Positions 9,053-16,749 of a stretch of DNA of 64,000 bases are shown here, piece by piece (positions within the stretch are counted from its first letter, which is position 1; the number at the start of each line of letters is the position of its first letter). The position numbers and the translations under genes were made by a program. This DNA comes from Ignavibacteriota bacterium (GTDB taxonomy: Bacteria; Bacteroidota; Ignavibacteria; Palsa-1295), in the NCBI GenBank assembly GCA_003151825.1, contig PLYO01000021.1, positions 37,564 to 101,563 on the forward strand, read 5' to 3'. Below the pieces are notes generated by a model that did no database searches, had not been told where the DNA came from, and saw only the letters and a list, made by a program, of their open reading frames with translations.

Positions 9053-9188
9053 GGTATTTCCGGAACACATTCCAAAAACCGAGCACGATCGCCACGGCAA
9101 GCAGTGTGTGTACCCCATAAGCCGCAGCCCCGAAGGTAATAAGCCCGATAAGCCAAAGCACAATGAATATGGAAATAAGAAACCACAT
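9033..9188 (-). CDS. Small two-helix membrane protein
   Basis: A 51-codon frame from ATG 9188 to TAA 9033-9035. It encodes an almost wholly hydrophobic protein: MWFLISIFIVLWLIGLITFG, then a Tyr-Gly turn, then HTLLAVAIVLGFWNVFRKY and a basic tail VKDKK. Two transmembrane helices with a short loop and a positive C-terminus resemble the tiny lmo0937-type membrane proteins, whose role is unknown. The frame extends upstream past the ATG (GAWYICWAFFFG) but offers no other ATG before a stop. The last codons and stop lie in a heptamer array, so the C-terminal tail may have been acquired with the repeat. It is a likely but not certain gene. Confidence 0.6.
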   Translation of the reverse strand: MWFLISIFIVLWLIGLITFGAAAYGVHTLLAVAIVLGFWNVFRKYQVKDKK

Positions 9189-10074
9189 GCCAAAAAAGAA
9201 AGCCCAGCATATATACCATGCGCCAGCTATGTTAATTCCCGGAGCATGCTACAATCGGCTTAGCGCAAAATCACCACGCGTGGTCGGGCAGCTGGATATG
9301 AGCTGGGAAGAATTCCAGCGCGCATTGGTGAGGGTCAGCTAATTCATACGGAAAACAGAGCCTGCCCTTTGTCGAATGGGTGCCCATTTTTTGTTTTTCG
9401 TCGTTCATGATTCCGCTGCGGCGAATTGCGGCTAATGACCTGCTATATAGCACACTACAACAGGCCACAATACATTTTCAAAGAACTCCGGTGATCCATG
9501 TCCCCCAAGCTAAGGGTACTCCCGCCCAGGACTTTTCGATCACCCCCAGTGCGCCAATAGATTTCATTGTGCAGGGATCAGGCATGCCTGTACTGGCAGC
9601 GGCCTGTTTACACTCTCAACGCTCGCAACCAGATTCCTACGCATAAGTAGCACAAATGTTTCAGTATATTATACGATTTTTGTCATTTAATATCTAAATT
9701 GCCAAAATTTGCCCAAAATCGCCAATTTTGCAATACTGGCCGCACCCATTTCATACTTCATAATTTTCCCATTTCCCGCCCGCGCAAGAAATGCGAAATT
9801 TTGTCTTAGCCCCAGCGTACCTCTCGGAATTCTCAGCGCCGGAGGCACGGAATATTGGTAGCCCCGGACGTGAGTCCGGGGTTAGCGATTTTTTAGAGCC
9901 AAGAGTCCCGGAGGGACGGCACAAAGAACCCGGCCTGGGATCGAGTGATGCGTTCAATCGTGGACGTGGTGACTGCCCGGAATGATCGATTCCGGATGTA
10001 GTCAAAGCCGGAAATAGGTCGGCTGGCGCGCCCGCGCGGGAAATGCGAAATTTTCCGCTTGAAGATAGGTGAAA
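9189..10074. other. Gene-poor spacer downstream of the dnd operon
   Basis: I see no convincing gene in these 890 bases. Short frames exist on both strands (for example 9271-9468 minus and 9380-9646 plus) but lack family features. The middle (about 9650-9780) is AT-rich. It holds a repeat cluster at 9837-9922 and a 15-base direct repeat, GAAATGCGAAATTTT, at 9788-9802 and 10040-10054. The second copy lies just beyond the end of the dnd operon. Confidence 0.6.
9837..9922. repeat. GCGCCGGAGGCAC / CCCCGGACGTGAGTCCGGGG repeat cluster
   Basis: Three short GC-rich hairpin modules lie in a row: GCGCCGGAGGCAC (9837-9849), TAGCCCCGG...CCGGGGT around 9859-9882, and AGTCCCGGAGGGAC near 9903-9916. Similar module strings are familiar as dispersed intergenic repeats in several phyla (recalled, not searched). 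They are non-coding here. Confidence 0.6.
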
Positions 10075-11613
10075 CTATACTTTTGCTCTTTTGGGCGGCT
10101 CCCAAGCTTTGACCCTTACATAATTCTGCTTAGGAGGTATCCGAGTGATCGCCTCGCCAGCCGCCAATCCGGGAAGATTCGCGTCGCCTCCGAGAATAGC
10201 CCGAAGAGCACGAGGTTTGTTTGCATTTGTATGAAGCGCAATTGCAATTCCAATATTTTGAAGAAAGTCGTCCTCTTCTTGATCAAAGTCGTCTGGTGAT
10301 TGGGACATGAGCCATATCCCCACTCCCTTTGAGCGAGCAAGGCGAATAAGATTGGAGAGGGAAGGATGCTTGAAGCCTAAAACGCGACGGGCTTCATCAA
10401 TTGCAATAATGCAACGGAAGGAACGATTACCTTCAGCATCAGTGGGTGCATCTGGAAGACTCATAAAATACCTTTTTGCTGCATCAAGGATTAGGAATAC
10501 GACCAGTTTTTGGTTTGTGTCAGAGCAATTATGTAAATCAATTAGCCACGAACGCGAAAAGAATTCCTGAACATTATATTGAGGAACAAAGAGAGGATGG
10601 CCTGCTGTAAGATCATTGAGGACGGAAAGGAGTGTGCCCCCAGCTTCTTGCCTGCTCTCGCATTCCCGCTCAACGAATTCTTTTATGCGTTCAAAGGAGG
10701 TAGGGCCTTCCTCGCCCAAGGCAGCGGTAACAGCTTGCCTCAGAATATCCTTCTGGTTTGCGCCTAGTCTAGATATTTTTTCAAAACTGTCACGAAAAGA
10801 TACTGCCAAATCATTCCTATCGCGTACGGAAGCGCTCTGCGAAACGAGAAAGTTTAGAGGCACAGGTGATCGTGGAACTTCAATATGCTCGAGACCAAGA
10901 GGAGAAATCAATTCTTGTTTTAGTGCAATGTCTCCCTTAGCAATATCAAAAAAGATAATCGGGCAGTTTGCTTGTTTCTTCACCTGACGAAGCAAGTTAA
11001 GACCTAAATGTGTCTTTCCGGAACCCGTACCTCCCATTAATGCAAGATGTGGAGAGTAGCCTGGTGCATTACATGTCCAATCTACCGGCTTACCCGTGCT
11101 GATATCTGTTCCAGGATCTCCTATGCGCACAACAATTGGCCCGTTGCGTAGATTCTCAGTCGAAACAGCAGCCGTGCTTGAATATCTGCTGGCTGCGCCT
11201 TCTTGTACTCCCGCACGAGTTGCTAAGAAAACAAGGAATGCATCAAAATCTTCACCAAGGCTTATCCAATCAGACCAAAGCAACTTCATCCCGCGATGCC
11301 AATGCTCACCGATAGATTGCTGAAGTTCTTTCATCTGTCCGAATGGAGCCTGACGATGCTGAGCGATCAACGCTACCCATGCAAATGGCTCGCCACCGAA
11401 TAGCTGATTCCCCTTGATTATCTTACATAATTCTTGCCCTTCAATACTTGGAGGCGTGGTTGAATCAGCCAACGAGCGAGTAATGGCTAGACGCGCAGGG
11501 AGATACCTGGTTTGAGCGCCAAGTAATTGCTCAAACTTTTTGCCAAGGTCATCCGCCTCCTTGGTGGTGCTGAATGTAGTCGTTCCTATTTGTAAAAACG
11601 AAATATCTGGCAT
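10075..11613 (-). CDS. DndE-like/HerA-FtsK-type ATPase fusion of a DNA phosphorothioation system
   Basis: 512 residues. The start is the ATG at 11613, which overlaps the dndD stop as TAATG and has GGAGG eight bases upstream. An earlier frame start at 11628 would be TTG. In numbering from that TTG, residues about 10-60 (RYLPARLAITRSLA) resemble the short DNA-binding protein DndE. The rest is a HerA/FtsK-like P-loop ATPase with Walker A GGTGSGKT at about 199-206, Walker B IIAIDEAR at about 407-414, and a WLMSQSPDDF sensor strand. A DndE with an added ATPase/helicase domain, called DndEi, is known to me from Riemerella, another Bacteroidota; this looks like the same arrangement. The expected role is DNA binding and translocation during sulfur insertion into the backbone. 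It is last in the operon. Confidence 0.8.
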   Translation of the reverse strand: MPDISFLQIGTTTFSTTKEADDLGKKFEQLLGAQTRYLPARLAITRSLADSTTPPSIEGQELCKIIKGNQLFGGEPFAWVALIAQHRQAPFGQMKELQQSIGEHWHRGMKLLWSDWISLGEDFDAFLVFLATRAGVQEGAASRYSSTAAVSTENLRNGPIVVRIGDPGTDISTGKPVDWTCNAPGYSPHLALMGGTGSGKTHLGLNLLRQVKKQANCPIIFFDIAKGDIALKQELISPLGLEHIEVPRSPVPLNFLVSQSASVRDRNDLAVSFRDSFEKISRLGANQKDILRQAVTAALGEEGPTSFERIKEFVERECESRQEAGGTLLSVLNDLTAGHPLFVPQYNVQEFFSRSWLIDLHNCSDTNQKLVVFLILDAAKRYFMSLPDAPTDAEGNRSFRCIIAIDEARRVLGFKHPSLSNLIRLARSKGVGIWLMSQSPDDFDQEEDDFLQNIGIAIALHTNANKPRALRAILGGDANLPGLAAGEAITRIPPKQNYVRVKAWEPPKRAKV

Positions 11614-13667
11614 TATCTTTTCCTCCAATAGCCTGTTTCAACGTGCGTATTTCCGATGCCCTCCTCAAGCTCTTCATATGATAAGTGGTACACTACAGAG
11701 AGCTTCTCTTCAATGCTCTTGTAATAACTACCCGAGACCTCATCCGTTGCCGAAAGTAAAATTACCTGCCCCGGTTGATTTGCCCAGTGATCCAGCACAT
11801 TCAAGCGATGTATCTCATCAAGTCTTGCCAACGGTGTATCCACGACCATTGGAATTTCTATTTCAGAAACTTGAGCTATAGCTGAGATTAGCGAGATAGC
11901 GAAAATTTGGTTCTCACCTGCGGATGGGTCAAAGCGGCGAATGTCATTATCGAGGCGATCCATAAGACTCACCTGACAGTCGTCTGAAATTCGAATATGA
12001 TCGAGAAGCTTTTTGTGAGCCAAAGCCTTATAGGTCGTTGTCATCGCGTCAGCAACATCTCGAACCTTTAGAGGATACAATTCTTGTATCAGTGTTTCTA
12101 GCATGATCGCAATTCTCTCTGCTTTATTCACTCTTGCAATAACTGGCTGAGACTTATCCTGCTGCTCCCGAACACGCTCATAGTCTGCGCGCTTGGAACT
12201 AAGTTGTGAAGAGAGTGCATCGGTACTTCTCTTAATTTCTTCTATTACTCGATTAATGCTACTCTCCTCCTCCTGTAAAGCCTTCATTTCTTCAGTGAGC
12301 CTCTCAACCTCAGCCGTTACGCTGCTTGTTTCTCGAATTCTGGAATCTACAAGTCCTACTTCTTGCTCCGCCGAAGTCTGATCAGCCAATAACTGCTGAA
12401 GGTCACCCAGGGCTAATGAGTCTATTCGTTCAAGTGCAATTATGGCTAGCTCGCGCTCGCGCCCGATTAGGCTTCTGTGTAGATAGTAAGCAGCGCAATT
12501 GGCCGGAGCTGGATACCAGAGAGCTTCCCAGCTCTCTGCAATTGCCCTTTTCAACCATTCAAATTGGATGTCATTAAGTGGTGGTTTCGCTTCAAATCTA
12601 CGTTCCTGAATTTTCTCACCAAATTCCGAGAGTCGCGCTTGCCCCTCCATCTTTCCTGCTTCCCACTTTTCTCGCGCAGCCTCGCCTCGCAGCTGATTGA
12701 GAGTCACATTGCGAAGCGTAGCACCTGCAATAATAAGCGCCAAGTCGGTCTGTAAAAATTCCGTGAGGCGATCACGGAGCCTCATTCTCTGTGCCTCAGC
12801 CTGCGATTTGCGTTCATATAACTCTTCTCTATTCGCTCTATTTCCGCCCGCTACAGAACGCAGACTTCTCATTTTACTCTCTTTCGATTGCAAAATTTGG
12901 CTGAGTCTCGGCTGGATTGCATCACTCTCTCTTTTTTTCTGGCTTATTTGCAACTCGAAGGCTTGAATTTCTTCCGCCAATATTTTAAGGGTTTCGCTCC
13001 CTGATCTATCTGTATTGCTACTGCGATTTGCAGCGTAGGAATTTAGATCATCGCGGAGTTCGCGGAGTGTTCCGATACCTAATAATCCCTCGATTCCCGT
13101 TCGGACTTGCACAGCCATGTCTTGGTTCGCAAGCCGTTGCACCTGCTCACCATCGAACAAGAAGAAAGGAGCAAGCCGAAACGGTATGAAAGTCTGAGCA
13201 ATGTAATTGCTAAAAAACTCCTTCTTATCGTCGAGATAGCCTACCCGCAGAGGTTGGTCACCATCTAGTATACGCACTTCTTCGTCATTTGGCCTGTGCC
13301 GTCCGTTACCGAGGAAATACCATTGCCGCGTAATCTTTATTCGCTTACCGTCGACCACAAATGTAACAGAAACACTCATATTACTCCGACCAGCTCGCAA
13401 AGCCCCTCCATAGAGTGCCCTGCTAAGAAACTCATCATAACCTGCCTCCATGTTTTCAGTAGAATCTGAGAACGTTGCACGTGGAAGATATGCGAGGCCA
13501 TCCTGTCCAAAGAGGCATAGGGTTAATGCCTCAAGGAGTGAGGTTTTGCCGTAGCCGTTGTGTGCTCCGATGAGAACTACGTTCTTTTTAGAAGTAGGAC
13601 GGGGAAATTCGAAGCTAGCATCAACGTAACTTTTCCAATCACGCAAGGTGATATTTTCGATATACAT
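11613..13667 (-). CDS. dndD: DNA phosphorothioation SMC-like ATPase DndD
   Basis: 684 residues, close to the DndD norm. Walker A GAHNGYGKT lies at about residues 34-42, followed by the usual SLLEALTLCLFG helix. A long central region, about 190-520, is rich in Glu, Arg, Gln and Leu and predicted to be coiled coil. The C-terminal half of the ATPase has the SAGENQ signature and Walker B PMVVDTPLARLDEIHR at about 610-650. No CxxC zinc hook is visible, which fits DndD rather than Rad50. It is expected to supply ATP-driven DNA structural changes during phosphorothioation. It is coupled to its neighbours: TAATG overlaps join it to the small gene upstream and the ATPase gene downstream. Confidence 0.93.
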   Translation of the reverse strand: MYIENITLRDWKSYVDASFEFPRPTSKKNVVLIGAHNGYGKTSLLEALTLCLFGQDGLAYLPRATFSDSTENMEAGYDEFLSRALYGGALRAGRSNMSVSVTFVVDGKRIKITRQWYFLGNGRHRPNDEEVRILDGDQPLRVGYLDDKKEFFSNYIAQTFIPFRLAPFFLFDGEQVQRLANQDMAVQVRTGIEGLLGIGTLRELRDDLNSYAANRSSNTDRSGSETLKILAEEIQAFELQISQKKRESDAIQPRLSQILQSKESKMRSLRSVAGGNRANREELYERKSQAEAQRMRLRDRLTEFLQTDLALIIAGATLRNVTLNQLRGEAAREKWEAGKMEGQARLSEFGEKIQERRFEAKPPLNDIQFEWLKRAIAESWEALWYPAPANCAAYYLHRSLIGRERELAIIALERIDSLALGDLQQLLADQTSAEQEVGLVDSRIRETSSVTAEVERLTEEMKALQEEESSINRVIEEIKRSTDALSSQLSSKRADYERVREQQDKSQPVIARVNKAERIAIMLETLIQELYPLKVRDVADAMTTTYKALAHKKLLDHIRISDDCQVSLMDRLDNDIRRFDPSAGENQIFAISLISAIAQVSEIEIPMVVDTPLARLDEIHRLNVLDHWANQPGQVILLSATDEVSGSYYKSIEEKLSVVYHLSYEELEEGIGNTHVETGYWRKR

Positions 13668-13858
13668 TAGTGCTCTTCTTCTTCTAATAAGTTATCGAAC
13701 TCCACAAATAGGCTTCTGCGATTCTTCGTACCCTGCTGGCTAAGTTCAGCTTGCGCTAACTGCTCCAAAATCTCGATTGAAACACCTATCTCGCGACACC
13801 TGCGTTTCGCGAGTTCCCTGGCCGCACCTTTCTGATAAATCGGTAGACTATTTTCCAT
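13667..13858 (-). CDS. Small protein between dndC and dndD
   Basis: A 63-residue, strongly charged protein. Residues about 8-45 form amphipathic helices (GAARELAKRRCREIGVSIEI) and the C-terminus is acidic (DNLLEEEEH). It starts two bases after the dndC stop and its own stop overlaps the dndD start as TAATG, so it is an integral operon member. It does not look like canonical DndE (about 110-120 residues), whose motif is instead at the start of the ATPase fusion. RefSeq uses a name of the type DNA modification system-associated small protein for such genes; I assign this by position and size, not by search. The function is unknown, and an assembly or regulatory role is only a guess. Confidence 0.7.
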   Translation of the reverse strand: MENSLPIYQKGAARELAKRRCREIGVSIEILEQLAQAELSQQGTKNRRSLFVEFDNLLEEEEH

Positions 13859-13860
13859 AT

Positions 13861-15030
13861 CTAGTTGCTTTCTGACAATTGCTGGTAATACCTCTCTACG
13901 AATCGGTCGGCTTGCATTAGTGTATCACTCTCCCAGATTTTTTTGATGAGTTCCACTTCTTGATCCGATATCAGACTAAAGCCTACTTCCTCCTGGGTGC
14001 GAAGAAGTCGTTCCATGATGCGTTTCCTCGCCTCTATCGAGAAAGGTCCCGCGCCTGGTGTACCGTTACGCCTTTCGGTTTCTCGATAATCACGATGATT
14101 ACGAATGCTTACTAACCAATCTCGAAAATCTAGAAGAGGTTCAAGATTCTCAGATCCGGCATCAATAAGACCTTCCATACTTCTATCTTTCGTTACCACA
14201 GTACACGTCCAACAGCCAAAACGGGCAGAACCAGTCCCGCAAGATGGCGCTTGGGAATGATCTAACACTAGCGGACACTCTCCCGCATTCGCGTTCCTAT
14301 ACACGGTAATCAGATCACGGTGGCTCCCACCCCATGGCGCTTGTCGCTGAAGTAGGACTTGCCAAACTTCATCCGTAGTGAAATTTAATATTGGCCTGTA
14401 AACCCAGCATCCATTAAGCTCGGTATGTCTATGATATTTTTCGCCTTCAACGGTATGCTTCGCAATTGTTTGAGCTCTTGTGACTGATTCACTCGACCGG
14501 ACGCCTAATAATAAAATTACCTCGCCGGACTTGCTAACCTCACTGAGCACGTATGCTGACATTGGTTGAATTTTCATCCGGTCTGTGCACCATCGAAATT
14601 GCTTGTTTGGGCTTGGATATCCTCTCCCAATTAAGTTCACCCAAAACGTCTGTTCAACGGGGGGAGTAGTGATTACCGTTTTAACGGGGAGTCCAAGCGA
14701 TTCAGCTCCTTCTCGAATTTTCTCAAGAGAGAGTTTTAGATGATGCATTAGAACAGGGGATTCAACTAATGTATCATTAGAAAGAACTATTATCTCACGG
14801 CGCCGCTCAGATTTTGGCAAATCAAGTATTGCCTCGAATACCATGTGCGCCATTAACGTTGAATCCTTCCCGCCAGAGAAGCCGATTATCCACGGCAGCG
14901 ATTGGGCCTCGCTCGTGTATTCCTCCTTTATCTCTGCAACAGCTAGTCGGTACTTAGTGGATAAGTCTAAAGCTGGCAAGATCGGGAGGAGGTCTTCGCT
15001 AATCATGGTCAAATCATTCATCGAAACCAT
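13861..15030 (-). CDS. dndC: DNA phosphorothioation sulfurtransferase DndC
   Basis: A PAPS-reductase/ATP-pyrophosphatase family enzyme of 389 residues. The PP-loop is SGGKDS at 52-57. Cysteines at about 148 (FRWCTDRMK), 252, 264, 273 and 276 (CGTGSARFGCWTC) fit the Fe-S cluster ligands of DndC. DndC is thought to activate DNA and, with a cysteine desulfurase and DndD/DndE, replace a non-bridging phosphate oxygen with sulfur. The start at ATG 15030 is the first in frame, with GGAATGG upstream. It is the first gene of a tightly packed four-gene operon. No cysteine desulfurase (dndA) lies nearby, so a housekeeping IscS/SufS must serve if the system works. Confidence 0.93.
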   Translation of the reverse strand: MVSMNDLTMISEDLLPILPALDLSTKYRLAVAEIKEEYTSEAQSLPWIIGFSGGKDSTLMAHMVFEAILDLPKSERRREIIVLSNDTLVESPVLMHHLKLSLEKIREGAESLGLPVKTVITTPPVEQTFWVNLIGRGYPSPNKQFRWCTDRMKIQPMSAYVLSEVSKSGEVILLLGVRSSESVTRAQTIAKHTVEGEKYHRHTELNGCWVYRPILNFTTDEVWQVLLQRQAPWGGSHRDLITVYRNANAGECPLVLDHSQAPSCGTGSARFGCWTCTVVTKDRSMEGLIDAGSENLEPLLDFRDWLVSIRNHRDYRETERRNGTPGAGPFSIEARKRIMERLLRTQEEVGFSLISDQEVELIKKIWESDTLMQADRFVERYYQQLSESN

Positions 15031-15166
15031 TCCAACAAATCGTAAGGGTAGAAATGTGCCGTGCTTTCGGCACTAAGAATTTCGGGAGGGATTTTTAAGC
15101 ATCCCCAAACCCTCTCCCCCAAACCCCTGTTACACGTCCTCTTAATACGAAGGGGCATTACATAAC

Positions 15167-16027
15167 GTGGGCTTTTATCCTCAATCGAATCGGTGGCAGT
15201 GCGGGCCGTTTGCGCTCAAGCATGCGCTGGCTATTGTGGGCCGGTTCGTGGATGAGGAGTCGCTTACCAAGGCTGCGCGTACCACCAAAGAGGGTACGGA
15301 CGAGAAAATGCTTCGCCGCGCCGCCGAGCGCTTCGATTGCCGATTGCTGGAAGTCCGCCGGTTTACCGAGCCGGCTGCGTTCAAGGCGTTGACCTCGGCT
15401 CTGGCGCTGGGCCGCGCCTGCATGATCTGCATCAATCAGTGGGGACATTGGGTCACTATCGTTGGATTCGATGCGAAAAGCGAACGTTTTGTCGTGATCG
15501 ATAGCGAAAAGAACCCGGTCGTTCGCATTCCTGCGTGGAGCGAGCTGAAGCGCCGGTGGGTCTATAACGAATACGATCGCGATGGCAAATTAAAACAATA
15601 TTACGACTTGTACGTCTTGCGTCCGAGGTTTCGGGTGCAATCGAAGGCGAATTTTTCGATCTCACGCGCGCAATTTCTGCGCAGGGCAGGGAATGTGCAG
15701 TTCATCAAGCATTTCGATGAATATGTGAGCGATCTGCTGAATATCGCGCGGCCCAGTCCATCGAGAGATGGCGGCAGCGCGGTTATCTCGATGGCGGAAT
15801 TCCTGCGTCGGCATCGGAAGATGCTGTTAGAGACCGTCCGCTACTGGCACGAGCAGACGACGGAAGCGCAATTACGAAAAGTGCTCGCAAATATGCGCTT
15901 CGTCGCTGAAACGTATGGCCTCGTAATCCGTCAAGAGGACGAAAAGCGGACCATCGCCAGCTTCGCCGCGCTGCTCATGACCTGGGCCACGACGCACGAG
16001 CCGCTGGAGGAAGCGCTGTATGGCTGA
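15167..16027 (+). CDS. C39-like papain-fold protein
   Basis: 286 residues, GTG start after an in-frame stop. The first 170 or so residues match the peptidase C39-like fold of bacteriocin-processing cysteine proteases. QCGPFALKHAL near residues 11-21 holds the nucleophile Cys, GHWVTIVGFD near 92-101 the His, and VIDSEKN the Asp. The C-terminal 110 residues are helical and unrecognised. There is no transporter or bacteriocin gene beside it and no signal peptide, so the substrate is unknown. It diverges from dndC across a 137-base gap, so a shared control region is possible, but a functional link is not shown. It is followed by an inverted repeat and hslV. Confidence 0.7.
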   Translation: MGFYPQSNRWQCGPFALKHALAIVGRFVDEESLTKAARTTKEGTDEKMLRRAAERFDCRLLEVRRFTEPAAFKALTSALALGRACMICINQWGHWVTIVGFDAKSERFVVIDSEKNPVVRIPAWSELKRRWVYNEYDRDGKLKQYYDLYVLRPRFRVQSKANFSISRAQFLRRAGNVQFIKHFDEYVSDLLNIARPSPSRDGGSAVISMAEFLRRHRKMLLETVRYWHEQTTEAQLRKVLANMRFVAETYGLVIRQEDEKRTIASFAALLMTWATTHEPLEEALYG

Positions 16028-16034
16028 TCGTATT

Positions 16035-16110
16035 GTCATTCCCGCGAACGCGGGAATCCAGACCTCGGAGCTACGATAACCTTATGGATTCCCGCTTTCG
16101 CGGGAATGAC
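16035..16110. repeat. 76-base inverted repeat (GTCATTCCCGCG), copy 1
   Basis: 26-base arms (16035-16060 and 16085-16110) match at 25 of 26 positions around a 24-base loop. Each arm holds the hairpin ATTCCCGCGAACGCGGGAAT. Copies of nearly the same size lie at 51575-51649 and 59628-59703. The core resembles the widespread ATTCCCG-N-CGGGAAT type repeats such as neisserial dRS3. Confidence 0.9.
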
Positions 16111-16133
16111 ATTAGAAAGAATTATAATAGGGA

Positions 16134-16670
16134 ATGAAAATTAGATCAACTACCGTACTCGGTATCGTAAAAGATGGCAAAGCGGCGCTTGGCTCCGACG
16201 GCCAGGTGACGAACGGCGCGACCGTGATGAAATCGAACGCGAAAAAACTTCGCGTGCTCTATAACGGTCAGGTCATCGCCGGATTTGCCGGCTCGACAAG
16301 CGATGCGCTTACGCTCTACGACCGCTTCAACAGCAAGCTCGAAGAATATCGCGGGAACGTTCCCCGCGCCGTTGTCGAACTCGGGAAAGATTGGCGGAAC
16401 GATAAATATCTGCGGCGGTTGGAAGCGATGCTCGCTGTCGTAAGCAAAGATGGCGCATTCCTGCTTTCGGGAACCGGAGATGTGATCGAGCCGGAGAACG
16501 GCATCGTAGCTATTGGTTCCGGAGGGCCGTACGCGCTTGCCGCCGCGCGGGCGTTTATGGTGGCAAATCCGGAAATGTCGGCGAAGGACATTGTCGAGCA
16601 ATCGCTGAAGATCGCCGGCGAAATTTGTATTTACACGAACTCACATATTACGATAGAAAGCTTGGAATGA
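16134..16670 (+). CDS. hslV: ATP-dependent protease proteolytic subunit HslV
   Basis: HslV (ClpQ) forms the dodecameric threonine-protease core that degrades proteins unfolded by HslU. The precursor MKIRS precedes TTVLGI, so the N-terminal catalytic Thr would be residue 6 after processing. The [13 protein letters not shown] and [20 protein letters not shown] segments are typical. At 178 residues the length is normal. The hslU gene follows 79 bases after the stop. The gap is almost filled by a heptamer hairpin, while in most genomes the two genes nearly touch. Confidence 0.96.
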   Translation: MKIRSTTVLGIVKDGKAALGSDGQVTNGATVMKSNAKKLRVLYNGQVIAGFAGSTSDALTLYDRFNSKLEEYRGNVPRAVVELGKDWRNDKYLRRLEAMLAVVSKDGAFLLSGTGDVIEPENGIVAIGSGGPYALAAARAFMVANPEMSAKDIVEQSLKIAGEICIYTNSHITIESLE

Positions 16671-16741
16671 GTACCGAGTAATGAGTAACGAGTACCGAGC
16701 GGATTATACCACTCCTTCTCGTTACTCATCACTCGGTACTC
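16669..16741. repeat. Heptanucleotide hairpin GAGTACC between hslV and hslU
   Basis: Four units GAGTACC, GAGTAAT, GAGTAAC, GAGTACC (16669-16696), then GAG, then an inverse array at 16718-16741. The two 24-base arms (16669-16692 and 16718-16741) pair at 23 of 24 positions around a 25-base loop. The element begins on the last two bases of the hslV stop codon and ends eight bases before the hslU ATG. In mRNA it would make a strong stem directly before the hslU start. Confidence 0.9.
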
Positions 16742-16749
16742 GATACTTT

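Noticed and set aside
9271..9646. Two small overlapping open frames in the dnd-side spacer
   Set aside because: No ribosome site, no family feature and unbiased composition; they may be gene remnants, but this cannot be supported.
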